Part shown: piece by piece, positions 34,736-44,484 of the stretch | Layout of the letters: every line of letters begins with the position of its first letter | How positions within the stretch are numbered: the first letter of the stretch is position 1 | DNA from: Corythucha ciliata | Taxonomy: Eukaryota > Arthropoda > Insecta > Hemiptera > Tingidae | NCBI GenBank assembly: GCA_038030265.1 | Contig: CM075938.1 | Coordinates: 52,321,189-52,385,188, forward strand | Direction: 5' to 3' | Length of the DNA stretch: 64,000 nt | Program-made: the position numbers and the translations under genes | Notes under the pieces: generated by a model | Told to the model about the DNA's origin: nothing | The model's database searches: none | Seen by the model: only the letters and a program-made list of their open reading frames with translations

Positions 34736-34890
34736 GGCACCTTGCACATTGGAAAGAATACTGTTACAACTCAAAAAAGTTATTCTGGCAAATCCAGTTT
34801 GGATGAATGTAATTTAATTCAGTCCAAACTGGATAGGTCAGAAAAACGTTTTTGAGTTGTAACAGTAACCTTTCCTATGTGCGACCTGGC
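34736..34890. mobile_element. Fold-back (MITE-like) element, ~155 bases
   Basis: The left arm GGAAAGAATACTGTTACAAC, TCAAAAAAG, ATCCAGTTTGGA is mirrored by TCCAAACTGGAT, GTTTTTGAGTTG, TAACAGTAACCTTTCC on the right. Arms of about 59 bases are strongly alike, with weaker similarity extending outwards (GCACAT / ATGTGC). The loop is short, near 34806-34818. Confidence 0.8.
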
Positions 34891-35441
34891 TATGAGTGAT
34901 ACCCGAGGCAGACTTCCCCTCACCCTTCATCATATGGCGGGGGGTTCTCTTTGGTGTATGGGTGTGTAAAGAGGTCTGAAGCTGAAGGGGGACAAGAGCC
35001 AAACAACAAAATGAAATGCACTAAAACTGCTGTATCGGCTACAGAAGGGCTGCTATCGGAGTGTAAAGAAACGGAACGACGCCGCGGTGAGAGTGAGGTC
35101 ATGTGGTGAGGGTGAGCAAAGAGCAACGGAACTTTGTGGAGAGTGAGACTTGTGGATGGCGGACTCGTGTTCGGATGAGTCGAATGGGTGTGTGTGTAGG
35201 TACGTTAACAATCGTTTCTGAACTTTCGACTTCGAGTAGAATTATAAAGCGAAGTAATTTGACGAGTGTATATGAATAAAAGTACCTACTGATGTTGATT
35301 AGTAATTTCTAATTTGTTTCAGACAGCACGTTTTTTATTTTTATGGCTCCGACGGCAGTCGGAGGCGGGCAGCTCCTGCTGTTTACGCACCGCCCCGTCC
35401 ACGACCCTGCGGAGGCAGTTCAGACCGTCTCGCCGACTTTT

Positions 35442-35586
35442 AAGCCGCCTTCACATGCGAGCTGTGACCGTTTAAGCTTTGAGCTGTAGCCAATCAAAGA
35501 GCAACCCGCGTTTGAATTACATAATTATATTTCATTGGATACAGCTCAAAGTCGAGCTTTTTTCAGATCACATGTGAAGCCGGCTT
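35442..35586. mobile_element. Fold-back (MITE-like) element, ~145 bases
   Basis: The ends AAGCCGCCTTCACATGCGA and TCACATGTGAAGCCGGCTT are inverted copies, as are CTTTGAGCTGTAGCCAAT and ATTGGATACAGCTCAAAG further in. No coding sequence lies inside. The interval 34891-35441 to its left and 35587-36100 to its right show no supported gene. Confidence 0.75.
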
Positions 35587-36103
35587 TATTTCGTCCCGCC
35601 TGACTTGTCATTGGTGAGACTCCTTTCATTTTTTAGCTCCCCTGTCACTCTGATAACGAGCCATTTTCCCCCCGCCCGGTATCAGGATCTGAATCTGAAG
35701 GAGGCCATTCGCCCTCCTTCCCTGAGCGCCCACGGGCATCTCCGCTTCGCAAGTTCGCACCAACGAGGAACGAGGCCCAGTGGCGGCATAGTTACCCGAA
35801 TTATTTTGTCCTGATTCAGTAAAGTACGCATATTACGGAAACGTCCTGACTTGCTAAGAGGCAATGTAGATTTCGCTGTAATTTGGCGACAGGATCCCCA
35901 AAAAGTCCAAAAATTTGATAAAAACTATTCCCTGTAGTATGGATGGCTTGTTCGTCAACGTCGATGCATTTCCCCGCCAACCCCACCCTACCCACTCGGC
36001 CCTTCCAACCAATAGGACCTCGTTTATTTGGGCAAATAAATTGTTGTTGATGGCCAAATACGGTGATGCATAATAAATTGAAACAAATTTCACGAGTTCT
36101 CAC

Positions 36104-36142
36104 CTTTTTCGAGCCGGCCGCTTGATACGAGCGCCGCATCAT
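36104..36142 (-). CDS. Possible first coding exon of an unidentified minus-strand gene
   Basis: ATGATG at 36142-36137 opens 13 codons (MMRRSYQAAGSKK) ending exactly at a strong donor, AAAAAG|GTGAGA. The surrounding sequence is CG-rich compared with the flanks. I could not find a second exon on the minus strand at lower coordinates, so this is a tentative call based only on start and donor. Confidence 0.25.
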
Positions 36143-37466
36143 TTCACCGGGCCCTCAATGTTATTGCGTTGCAAGAGTGTGGTAGAGACATCCAACTAAA
36201 CTCGCGCATGGGATGAAAAGGACGCGATCGCATAATTTTTACCGTCACGTACACGTAATTTAAATGTTAAATTTTCACTCAAAACACACTGACCGGACTC
36301 CTTTAAAACTACTTTTTCACGAATGAATAGAGAAGAAGGCTGCGGATGACAACATGACAGGATTGACAGGGCGACGCGAGACACACCAGACTCCAACCTC
36401 AGCCTCAGCTTGTGCGTGGCACGAGAACCAAAATCAAGTATGGCCGCCCCCCTCTCTCGTCTGTCGACTAGTCAGTTATCAGTTTACTGTAGCGTGTTGA
36501 CGCTGGTAGGTGGTTGTGGAAGGGATGGACAGCGATTCCACCATTCATTTTTCTTTTTAATGTAAATATTTTTAAAATTTGAATCGAAAGTAAAATAATT
36601 CTTATTTTATTTAATTTAAATTTAATAAAATAGAAAACAAAGTACCTAAGTAATCATTTGTAAGTTGATTCGAATTTTTATTTCAGATTCTCGCGCTCAC
36701 AATTATCTATATGCGCTCACTCGACACCTGTAGCGCTCCGTCTACTTCCGGAATGTTGTGAAATCACAGCCCTCTCATCCCAGAATCTTGGTAGTCGGTG
36801 CTCGGTGGTCGTCATAATGGCGGCATATTAACATTAAGTCGGGAGCTTTTTTTTTGTGCGTGTTTACTGTCTCGAGGCATGAACGACAGGGACTTGACAT
36901 CCGTTCGAATCGTGAGTACAATTTTATGTAATTGCGTTTTTTACTTTTCTATTCACGAAAAACTGTGTCCGCGTTGTCTTCACACCGAAATTGTCCAGTG
37001 AATGATTGGAACTTTACTAGACTAGCGCGCTTGTCATCCCTCAAGCCAAGCCGCCCGGCCAGGGAGGTCGGGGCCTCTTTTTTCTTTAAAATTACCTAAG
37101 TAACATCGACGTTATTTTCTCTCGAAATAATTCAAGTCGAAAATGTGGGTTTTTCATAATGGAAACACCCTTCGATCCCGGTCCCATCATCACCACCCTC
37201 CACCCACCCCTATCGCATCAAGACTCTGCGGGTGGTGAGGTAGGGAGCCGAGGGCTAGGAAAGGAAAACATTTCAGCTCTCTCACAGTTTGTGTGGATTT
37301 TGGAGTTCGGTAAAATACAGCTTCCTGGATTTTGAGTTAACCACTTGTTGAAAGTGTCGTGTTTTGGTCGTGGAGGGGGTGAGGATTTTCAAAATATTTT
37401 TTAGTGTTGTGTAAGCGCGATGGTCCATGTACCTTTCACGGTCCAGTGGCGGATTTTATTTTAAAG
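36143..37466. other. Intergenic stretch, partly promoter-like
   Basis: The region 36380-36520 and 36690-36900 is relatively CG-rich, and AT-rich sequence lies between. A start codon at 36879 is followed by 11 codons and a GTGAGT donor at 36912, but no plus-strand exon follows within the window. No gene is called. Confidence 0.35.
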
Positions 37467-38152
37467 TCAAATACTACTTTTCAAGACAACACAAAACGAA
37501 CTGACTTTATTTGTAAAATAAACAAATCCATATGGCCTTAACCATTGGATATCTATGCACATTTCCTCTTCTTCGACAGCAAGCAAGTTAGAAGTGATGC
37601 GTTCGGAATCGTCTGCCGCTTCTTGTGACCCCTGTGGTGACTTCATCTTCAGTCTCGCTTCGACTTGAGTCGATCCTGTTATCCACTTCCTCCCACGAGG
37701 GTTGAGGCGAGCCACTCGTGGCAGTGGTAGGGCACGAAAAATTGATCCTCGTCTGGTCGATTTTCCGTCATTGAAGTTTCTTGATGTGGAGTTGTATTGA
37801 AATTAATTTTGTTTGTAACCGGTATTGGTTCATTATTGTCATCGATCAATGTTGAGTAGTGTGACCGTTGATTCGAGCGTGACAGTTGGTGGTCGGTCTT
37901 AGAAGTCCAGGGTTTGAGGTAGTGCGATGGAATTAAATTTACACGATTTCTTATTATCACTCCATTGCTATGCTCCAATCAAAAGATTGATTCCATTGCT
38001 TGTTTCTACTTTGTAACGGCGCGGCGTGGTGCCTCTGCACATTTTTTTACGACCGTTCCGAATCTGTTCATGTCCTCAATGAAAACTTGTTTACCCTGCT
38101 GTAGTTCTCTCAATTCTCGAACTGCATGCCATTTGTCGAACCATAGTTGATT
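37467..38152 (-). pseudogene. Integrase C-terminal tail of the Ty3/gypsy element
   Basis: The minus-strand translation shows NQLWFDKWHAVRELRELQQG, FIEDMNRFGTVVKK, then after frame changes RNRVNLIPSHYLKPW, and further on PRGRKWITGS. This matches the end of gypsy integrases (WFDxRHxVRxLxxLxPGxxV, then RRNRxxLIP, then an SGRxVKxP-like tail). A small internal duplication around GCAATGGAATC / GCAATGGAGTG sits at the frame break near 37975-38000. Confidence 0.8.
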
Positions 38153-38564
38153 ATTTATAATCAACTATGAATCACATTTAGTCCGTGGTATAGAGAGCCA
38201 AAATCATAAAATCGTGTTTCTTTTTACCGCAGGCCCCTTTTTTGGCACCAACTGAGGGGGAACAAAATGATGAAAATGAAACAGAGTCGGTTTGGTTGCC
38301 TATACGATATGGGAAGGTGGACTCTTCTTAGAGGAGTTATTTGCAATTAAAATCTTTATCCCGGCCTAAATTTCATTCATAATTGATTGATATCGTTCTA
38401 ACTTATGAGGTTTGACGCGATTGTCGCATGAACACAATGCAATTTTCCCGACAGGCTGCTGTCGGAACAAAACTTTTTTCAGGTTACGTTAATTTTCAAA
38501 TCAGTTAAATTAGGTTAAATAATGGCATGTCACAATTTCACCATTGCGCAATGCGGAGTGCCTG

Positions 38565-38575
38565 GGTTCGAATCC
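38565..38575 (+). promoter_or_regulatory. Pol III B-box-like GGTTCGAATCC
   Basis: A perfect match to the tRNA T-arm/B-box consensus, preceded by GCGGAGTGCCT. A complete tRNA cloverleaf cannot be drawn and no good A box was found upstream, so it may be the remnant of a tRNA-derived SINE. Confidence 0.35.
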
Positions 38576-39017
38576 GAAACAATTTTTAAAAATTTTTTTT
38601 TTGTTCCTCCCTTTTTGGCCCACCTCAGGATTTTTTACTCAATATTTATTAGGCTGTAGGCAAATCAAATAAAAGAGACGGCTCAAATTTATATATCTCC
38701 CCTCCGCCGAGAACTCCCCTGCCATATCAACGGATTTGGTTCACAAGGGTCTCATACGAAAGCGCGTTCATTTCTCATTACTCGTGTCAATTTTGGGGGC
38801 AATTGCAGCAACAGCCGTGCGGTAGCGAATTTTCAACTAATTCAAACCCCTCTTTCACACCGTTCCCGTGGACCGATTCATCTGGATCACGAACTCCTCC
38901 GAGATATTCACGCTATTGAGTTTTAGACCAAATTTGGTTGCCCTAAGTCAAAAATTGCGACCGTGATCGTGCTAACTAGCGAGGGGCCATAAATATATAT
39001 ATAGCAAATCGAACCGA

Positions 39018-39215
39018 CCTCGGATTCGTGTTCTAGGGGTTCTGAAACGTGAAAAAAAAAGTATCACAACCCATATGTGCGACCATCAGGGCGAGACCAA
39101 TAGTGCATTTTTTAAATGAAATGCACTAACACTATTGGTCTCGTCGTGATGGTGGCAAACATGGGTCATGTCATGTTTTTTTCACGTTTCAGAACACGAA
39201 TTCAGTGGTCTCCAG
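39018..39215. repeat. Large fold-back between AT-dinucleotide runs
   Basis: The left arm GATTCGTGTTCT, TTCTGAAACGTGAAAAAA, GCGAGACCAATAGTGCAT is mirrored by GCACTAACACTATTGGTC, TTTTTTTCACGTTTCAGAAC, ACGAATTC. TA/AT runs lie outside on both sides (near 38990-39002 and 39222-39234). The inverse similarity continues outwards: GTGCTAACTAGCGAGGGGCC on the left against GGCCGTTTTCTTGTTAGCAC on the right. Confidence 0.8.
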
Positions 39216-39270
39216 GATTCATATATATATATATTCTTAATAATATTTATTTATAATATTATGGCCGTTT

Positions 39271-39842
39271 TCTTGTTAGCACAATAACTCTCGAAGAAAT
39301 CAATTTAGCGGAACGCGCTTTGGCACAAAAATCAGTAGTCATAAGACCCCGGTCGGTATTGCATTTGGGCCAAATCGGTCGAGGTGGAGTGGGGGAAAAT
39401 AGGGGTTGAAATGGTCAAAAAATCACTATAAATCACCAGTTGGTTCTAGAAGCGTCATATTCAGGACGTATACTCCATGTTAGAGTAGCCATCTTAATTT
39501 TTTTAAAAAGTCGAAGGGGAGCGGGTGTTGCCCCCGGAGTGGAAGTAAGTGTGTGGTCTTGTTAGCTCGATAACTCTCGAAGAAACCAATTTAGCGGAAC
39601 GCGCTTTGGCACAAAAATCATTAGTCATACGACCCCGGTCGGTATTGCATTTGGGCCAAATCGGTCAAGGTGGAGGGGGGGAATAGGGGTTAAATGGTCA
39701 AAAAATCACTATAAATCACCAGTTGATTCTAGAAGCATTATATTCGGTACGTATACTCCATGTTATAGTAGCCTTTGATTCCCATTTTAATTTTTCGAAA
39801 AAGTCAAGGTGGTGGGGGTGGTCCTTCCGGTGTGGATGTGTA
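39271..39842 (+). repeat. 286-base direct tandem duplication (two copies)
   Basis: Copy 1 (39271-39556) and copy 2 (39557-39842) align along their full length with a constant offset of about 286 bases. Shared stretches include CTCTCGAAGAAA, CAATTTAGCGGAACGCGCTT, GACCCCGGTCGGTATTGCAT and GTATACTCCATGTTA. Divergence is visible but modest. Confidence 0.85.
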
Positions 39843-40152
39843 AAAATAGCGTTGAACTTCACTAGTTCATCTTAGCGCTCTAAAATTCGACTCAATAATT
39901 TAATGTAACGAAAGCCCTGGGTTCCATTGAGATTTATCGAAAACTTTGATGGGGGGGGGGGTGAAATGGGGGATGAAATTTCAAAAAAATCGCTTAAATT
40001 CACACGTTTAGGTATTATAAAATACGGCACAAAAATTTAATATAACAAAGCCCTTGGAAAACTACCGAAACTTTTCGACATTTTTGAAGAGAGGGTGGTG
40101 AAAATAGAGGAAGAAGTTCGGCTTAATGAAACAAATTATGGTATCAAAATTA

Positions 40153-40817
40153 TTACTTCTGGGACGGCTTAGGGTATCCGTATACATAATGAAATGCACT
40201 CTTTCCGACCGCCAGCTGCCGGAGCGAAATTTTTTGTTTTTCTTTGTATTCTTCATTAATACGACGAATTTTATCCAAGTCTGGCCACTGTGGTTTGAGA
40301 GTCATCGGATCCACGGGCAATGTTCCTCGAAGTTTCCTGCCCATTAATAGGTAGTTCCGATGGGGAACAATAACCGAGTTGTGGAGTCTAACGATAGGCC
40401 AACAGCGCCAACTGTAAATCTTTCGATTTTTCGACAATATTTTTCGCAAATTTTTTGGACTACCAGGAACAATCGTAAACCCGAAGTTTTTAGCGAATGT
40501 TTGCATTTCATTGGACGTAAAATTTGATCCTGCATCACATCTTATAGTTTCAGGCACACCGAATTGAGCGAGAATCTGTTTTAAATACTGAATTATTACC
40601 GATGATTGCATGCTGTGAGGGAACGAACAAATATCGATGTATCTGGAAAATAAATCTCCGATGACCAAGTACCATAAGCCCTTCGTATACACGATGCTAC
40701 CTTTTCTTTGATATACTGAGAAATGCATGGCCACCAAACACACTGCTTGGCTCGTTCCATGCATTTACTTTCACCTCCGTGGACTGCGTGTAACTTGTCA
40801 AACATTACCTTTTGCAA
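40153..40817 (-). pseudogene. Integrase zinc-binding and catalytic core of the Ty3/gypsy element
   Basis: The minus-strand reading shows H-AVHGG and a CVWWPCI segment with a following C (a decayed HHCC zinc domain), then YLVIGDLFSRYI (first catalytic Asp) and ETIRCDAGSNFTSNE (second Asp). The region that should carry the third catalytic residue, Glu, is altered (SPKNLRKILSK), with loss of the usual SPxYPQxNGxxER block. Two reading frames are used. This is an inactive remnant. Confidence 0.85.
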
Positions 40818-41130
40818 TTTAACCGGAATGACTGTGCGGTTTTTATATTTTACAACATTGTCCTTGACCCACAGGTCGTTTTTAAATTTCCGGAACTGGG
40901 CTATTCTCGGATCGTAACTTTGAGTCCATCCTTCATTAATACAGTTTCTTAAAATAGTAAAATGAGGGTCTTAAAGCTGATCTTCTAGAACCTCCTTGAT
41001 TCGAACATCAGCAACGTTTGCCATGAATGCAACAATCGACAAAAAGTTCTGTCATATGTTCTTCGAGTATGTCCCTATCGCTGACTTGGGAGCTAATTGG
41101 ACTCCTCGAGAGAGTATCTGGGGTATAGAA

Positions 41131-41470
41131 TTATTTTCCCGAAACGTATTGAACTCTGAAATCGAACTTCAACAGTCGCATTCTAAATCTTTGAATTCGA
41201 GCACTTAAATCGACAAGTGACTTTTTGCCAAACAAAGTAACCAAGGGTTTGTTGTCGGTCCGCAAAACAAAGGTTGTCCCTATTAATAAATCTTCAAACT
41301 TTTCGTACGCCCAAGTCAAACCTAGAGCCTCCCTTTCCAAATTTGAATAGCGTTTTTCCGTTTCAGTCAAGCTTCTGGAAGCGGATTGAACTGGCTGCCA
41401 ACAGCCCGGGGAGCTTTCTTGCTCCAAGACTGCGCCTAACCCTTTCTTGACCCAAAATTGAGTCCGCTGA
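41131..41470 (-). pseudogene. RNase H domain of the Ty3/gypsy element
   Basis: The reading has SRSLTETEKRYSNLEREALG, FVLRTDNKPLVTLFG and ARIQRFRMRLLKFDF. These correspond to the gypsy RNase H core: SRxLTxxExxYSxxExExLA, the TDNKPL segment with its catalytic Asp, and RxxRxxxxLxxYDF. The frame breaks above 41427. Confidence 0.88.
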
Positions 41471-41759
41471 AACTCTTATGGGCTTGTGTGGGTTGTAAAA
41501 TGTTAAAACTGGTTCCGTTGAAAGCATTCTGATTAAGTCATCGAAAGCTTCCTGTTGACTTCTATCTCAGACCGATTCGTTTTGGTTTTTTAACAAATTT
41601 CTTCAAGGTTCTGCTAGTTTGGGATAGAATTTTGTGTGATAATTAACCATCCCCAGGAATCGCCTCAGTTCGGGAATATCCTTTGGGGGAGGTAATTGTT
41701 TAATCGCCTCCAACTTCCTTTTGTCCGGTTTAATCCCTTCATTGGAAATTATGTGACTT

Positions 41760-42525
41760 GTCTGACCTTGAAAATTCATTTTTCTTCATTCAAGGTTACA
41801 CCCTCTTCGGCAAGTTTTTGAAGAACCCGATTGAGTCAATTATCGTGTTCTTCGGACGAGCGTCCGTATATGAGGGAATCATCTAGAAGGGTGACTACTC
41901 CAGGTATACCCGAGAGTATTTTAGTCATTGTGCGATGGTAAACCTCTGGCGTACTGGATATACCCCGTCCGTACGTATAAAACGTCCGTAAGGGGCGAGG
42001 AAAGACGTTAATTTAGAAGTTTCTTGATCGAGAAGAATTAGAAAGTACCCACTTCTAAAATCGATTTTGGAGAAATATTGAGCTCCCGAAAGTTGATTTA
42101 AAATGTCATTCATCCCAGGTAAAACAGTCCTTTCTCTTCTAATCGCCTTATTAAGCTCGGAGTAATCTACACAAATGCGGACTTCGTCATTTGCTGGTTT
42201 GGGAACGACTACCATTCCTGCCACCCAGTCAGTTGGTTCTTCAATCCAAGTAATTATACCACTGTTCTCCATCCTCTTTAACTCCATCTCGGTTTTCCCC
42301 CAAGGGAATTCGACGTAGGGTGTTGATAGCGTAAGGACGGGCTCCTTCTTTTAATTGGATGGAGTATTTGTACCTCATCACTCCTATGCCATCGAATATG
42401 GTAGGAAACGAGCGTTTCAATTCAGTTTTTGGGTCAGTGGTATAAATCAAATCTACTCTGTGTATTAGTTTCAAATGGTCGATAGTGGGACACCCTATTA
42501 ACGGTTGCTGTTCGCCCCCCTTCAA
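41760..42525 (-). pseudogene. Reverse transcriptase of the Ty3/gypsy element
   Basis: Two overlapping frames give LKEGARPYAINTLRRIPL, then GIITWIEEPTDWVAGMVVVP, RICVDYSELNKAIRRE, YFSKIDFRSGYFLILLDQE and LTSFLAPYGRF. A LLDDSLIYGR segment follows near 41870-41900 in another frame. These are the fingers, the palm Asp and the (Y/L)xDD box of Ty3/gypsy reverse transcriptases. Several frameshifts interrupt it. Confidence 0.9.
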
Positions 42526-42539
42526 AACGAAGATGTCTT

Positions 42540-42968
42540 CTAAGCATCACGTATTTTTATAGGTGATGGAGCCTTGAATCTACCCAAGATCTGAAGCTTG
42601 TTCTTTCCAGGACCGTATAAAATGCTTTGGTCCTTAAAGAGTTTGTACGTGGACTTGAACTTGCTGAAATATAATTTTTCGGAAATGATTGTCACATCCG
42701 CCCCTGTATCGATACGAAATTTTGTCGTGGTAGCGCCTGTGCGTAAAATTACGTGCTACTTTGAATCCGTAGGGGAATTGACAGATGAAATATGAAAGTC
42801 TCGACTGTTACTGCTCAATGGCTGAAAGGAGGCCTGCTGGAAAATGTGGTCGCGGCCTGTATAGACTTGCTGTCGTGAATAATGACCGAAATTTCCACAC
42901 TTGAAACATCGGATTTTGGCGGCTGGACATTCTTTACCTGTATGGTCATCATAACCACACCTTACCAC
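42540..42968 (-). pseudogene. Zinc knuckle and aspartic protease of the Ty3/gypsy element
   Basis: Near 42890-42930 the reading has RCFKCGNFGHYSRQQ, a CCHC knuckle whose last Cys is replaced by Gln. Near 42700 FRIDTGADVTIIS gives the D-T-G active site of a retroviral-type protease. The two lie in different frames. No gag sequence is recognisable upstream. Confidence 0.82.
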
Positions 42969-42969
42969 A

Positions 42970-43853
42970 TTTTTTTTACTTTATTTTTCTTTTTATTTAA
43001 CCACGAATGCGGTTAACTCATTGTTTTGTTTTCGTGCCAAACAAAACAAGGAGCATGAACGATTAAAATTGGACGATTTTTGTTGAGCCACTAAGCCATA
43101 AGATTAAACGTGGTAATGGTAATTGTGTTACTTTCAGTAATACAGCTTTCTTACTTGTACGCGGATTTTTTGAGGCTTTCAGGAATACAGGACTTCGAGG
43201 ATTTGGGGAATTTTATTACCGATGTGCGACCACAGTCTAAACATCTAAAATGAGCCTTCAAAACTAATAAAATCAGTTTGTTTTCGAGTAGATTTGAGGG
43301 GTGATTCTGTAAGCCACTGGATATCTAAATCTCCAGAATCTGGTTGAAGTCAGACTATGATCTCATTGATTTTAAGCTCGTGAATTTACTTACTTGCTTA
43401 TCAAAGTACCTAACTTGCCGAATTTGCTTGTGATAAACTTTGATTTGATCTTTGGAAAAGGGGTTAAAAATGGGTTGGAATTTCATGGTTTTCAATTTTG
43501 AGCGAACTATTAACAAAGGACACACCAACACCCTGGTCCCAAGAGAGAGGGGGGGGGGGTTACAGGTTGATCTTCGAAAAGTAAGTGAAGAGAGGACTCT
43601 TTACTTTAGCCATAAGAACCGTGGTTGCAATGGTTAGATATAATTTTTGTACCAACTTTCTCACTTTTCATTTCCCAAATTGAACTGTCAAAGCCGTTTT
43701 CGCTTGAGTTTGTGGCTGATTATTGAATTATTTGGATGAATCTTGTTGTTTGATATTTCCATGAGTTCGGCTGACGATCTGAAAAACAAGCTTAGACTCC
43801 AAGTGGCTAGTTCGTTTGACGGAGGTGGAATAACGAGATTTTTAGCTTTGATG
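42970..43853. other. Stretch above the retroelement
   Basis: A T-rich tract at 42968-43000 and a poly-G run at 43549-43558 are the only marks. No gag, terminal repeat or exon was recognised. Confidence 0.4.
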
Positions 43854-44040
43854 TTGTTAGTGAGATCGCTTAAGCTACGAGGGTTAGTAGGTAATGCATG
43901 CATGAAGTTGTACTTCCAGACGCTGAAGAAGGCGAGCAGCCGAAATCAGTTCGTTTTTAACGCACCTGAACGAGGGAAGACAGACAATGTAGGCTCCTAC
44001 GGCTACAGCTTTATGCATGCATTAGATTTTTTGCTCATCA
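43854..44040. mobile_element. Second copy of the short interspersed element
   Basis: Colinear with 11387-11532, sharing GTTAGTGAGATCGCTT, GTTGTACTTCCAGACGCTGA, GAACGAGGGAAGACAGACA, TGTAGGCTCCTACG and the GCATGCA end. It has an extra ~30 bases after the first shared segment (GCTACGAGGGTTAGTAGG). A 126-codon plus-strand frame (43743-44123) crosses it but shows no domain. Confidence 0.65.
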
Positions 44041-44484
44041 TTTTGGGTTATGGGCTGTGTCCTGCAGAACTGAGTGTCGGAGCTCTGTCAGGCATGTATG
44101 GTCAATTGGTCACTCTCCCGTAAATAAAATCCACGATATTATTTATTTATTTATTGACTTTATTAATTGTTGACATTTTACCCAATCCCTATCTACCATT
44201 CTGTTGATTTTAAAAAGTTGAAAACATCTCCGTTCTGTCTGTAAATAATTTCAAACTTCATTTTCATTGAAATGAGTCCCGTTTTTTTCTTTTCTTTTTG
44301 TCCTTGCATATTATATGGGATTACTCCATTTTTCTATTTGGGAACCCTAAGAGAAGGTGTGCTGTATCCGCCTCTATGACCAGGTCCCAAGATGGCTTTT
44401 TCAGGTACCACAGTGTGAATCATATTTGATGAAAAACTCGTGTACATTAAGACTTAAAGTTAAAGGAAAAATATAACGAATAAA

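Larger units (their letters stand above)
38153..40230. mobile_element. ~2.1 kb insertion nested inside the gypsy integrase
   Basis: The integrase reading stops at EEYKEKQK (ending about 40231) and resumes with NQLWFDK at 38152. The intervening 2.08 kb is therefore inserted DNA. It contains a hairpin at its low edge (ATAGTTGATT / AATCAACTAT, 38143-38168), a GGTTCGAATCC box, a large fold-back (39018-39215) between (AT)n runs, and a 286-base tandem duplication. No protein-coding capacity was recognised. The class of element is unknown, since the two edges share no obvious inverted or direct repeat. Confidence 0.7.
37467..42970 (-). mobile_element. Decayed Ty3/gypsy retrotransposon, 5'-truncated, with nested insertion
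   Basis: On the minus strand, read from 42968 downwards, the order is zinc knuckle, aspartic protease, reverse transcriptase, RNase H, integrase, integrase C-terminal tail. This is the Ty3/gypsy (Metaviridae) order. Frameshifts separate nearly every domain. The integrase is split by foreign DNA from about 38153 to 40230. Most of gag is missing above 42970, where A-rich sequence (on the minus strand) begins. I could not find a matching pair of long terminal repeats. The copy is clearly dead. Confidence 0.88.

Noticed and set aside
37467..43060. Long terminal repeats for the gypsy element
   Set aside because: I compared the two ends and found no convincing direct repeat. The upper end is truncated.
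43743..44123. 126-codon plus-strand frame with YFQTLKKASSRNQFVFN
   Set aside because: The conserved part coincides with the short interspersed element also found at 11387-11532. In that copy the frame is not extended, so it is treated as repeat, not gene.
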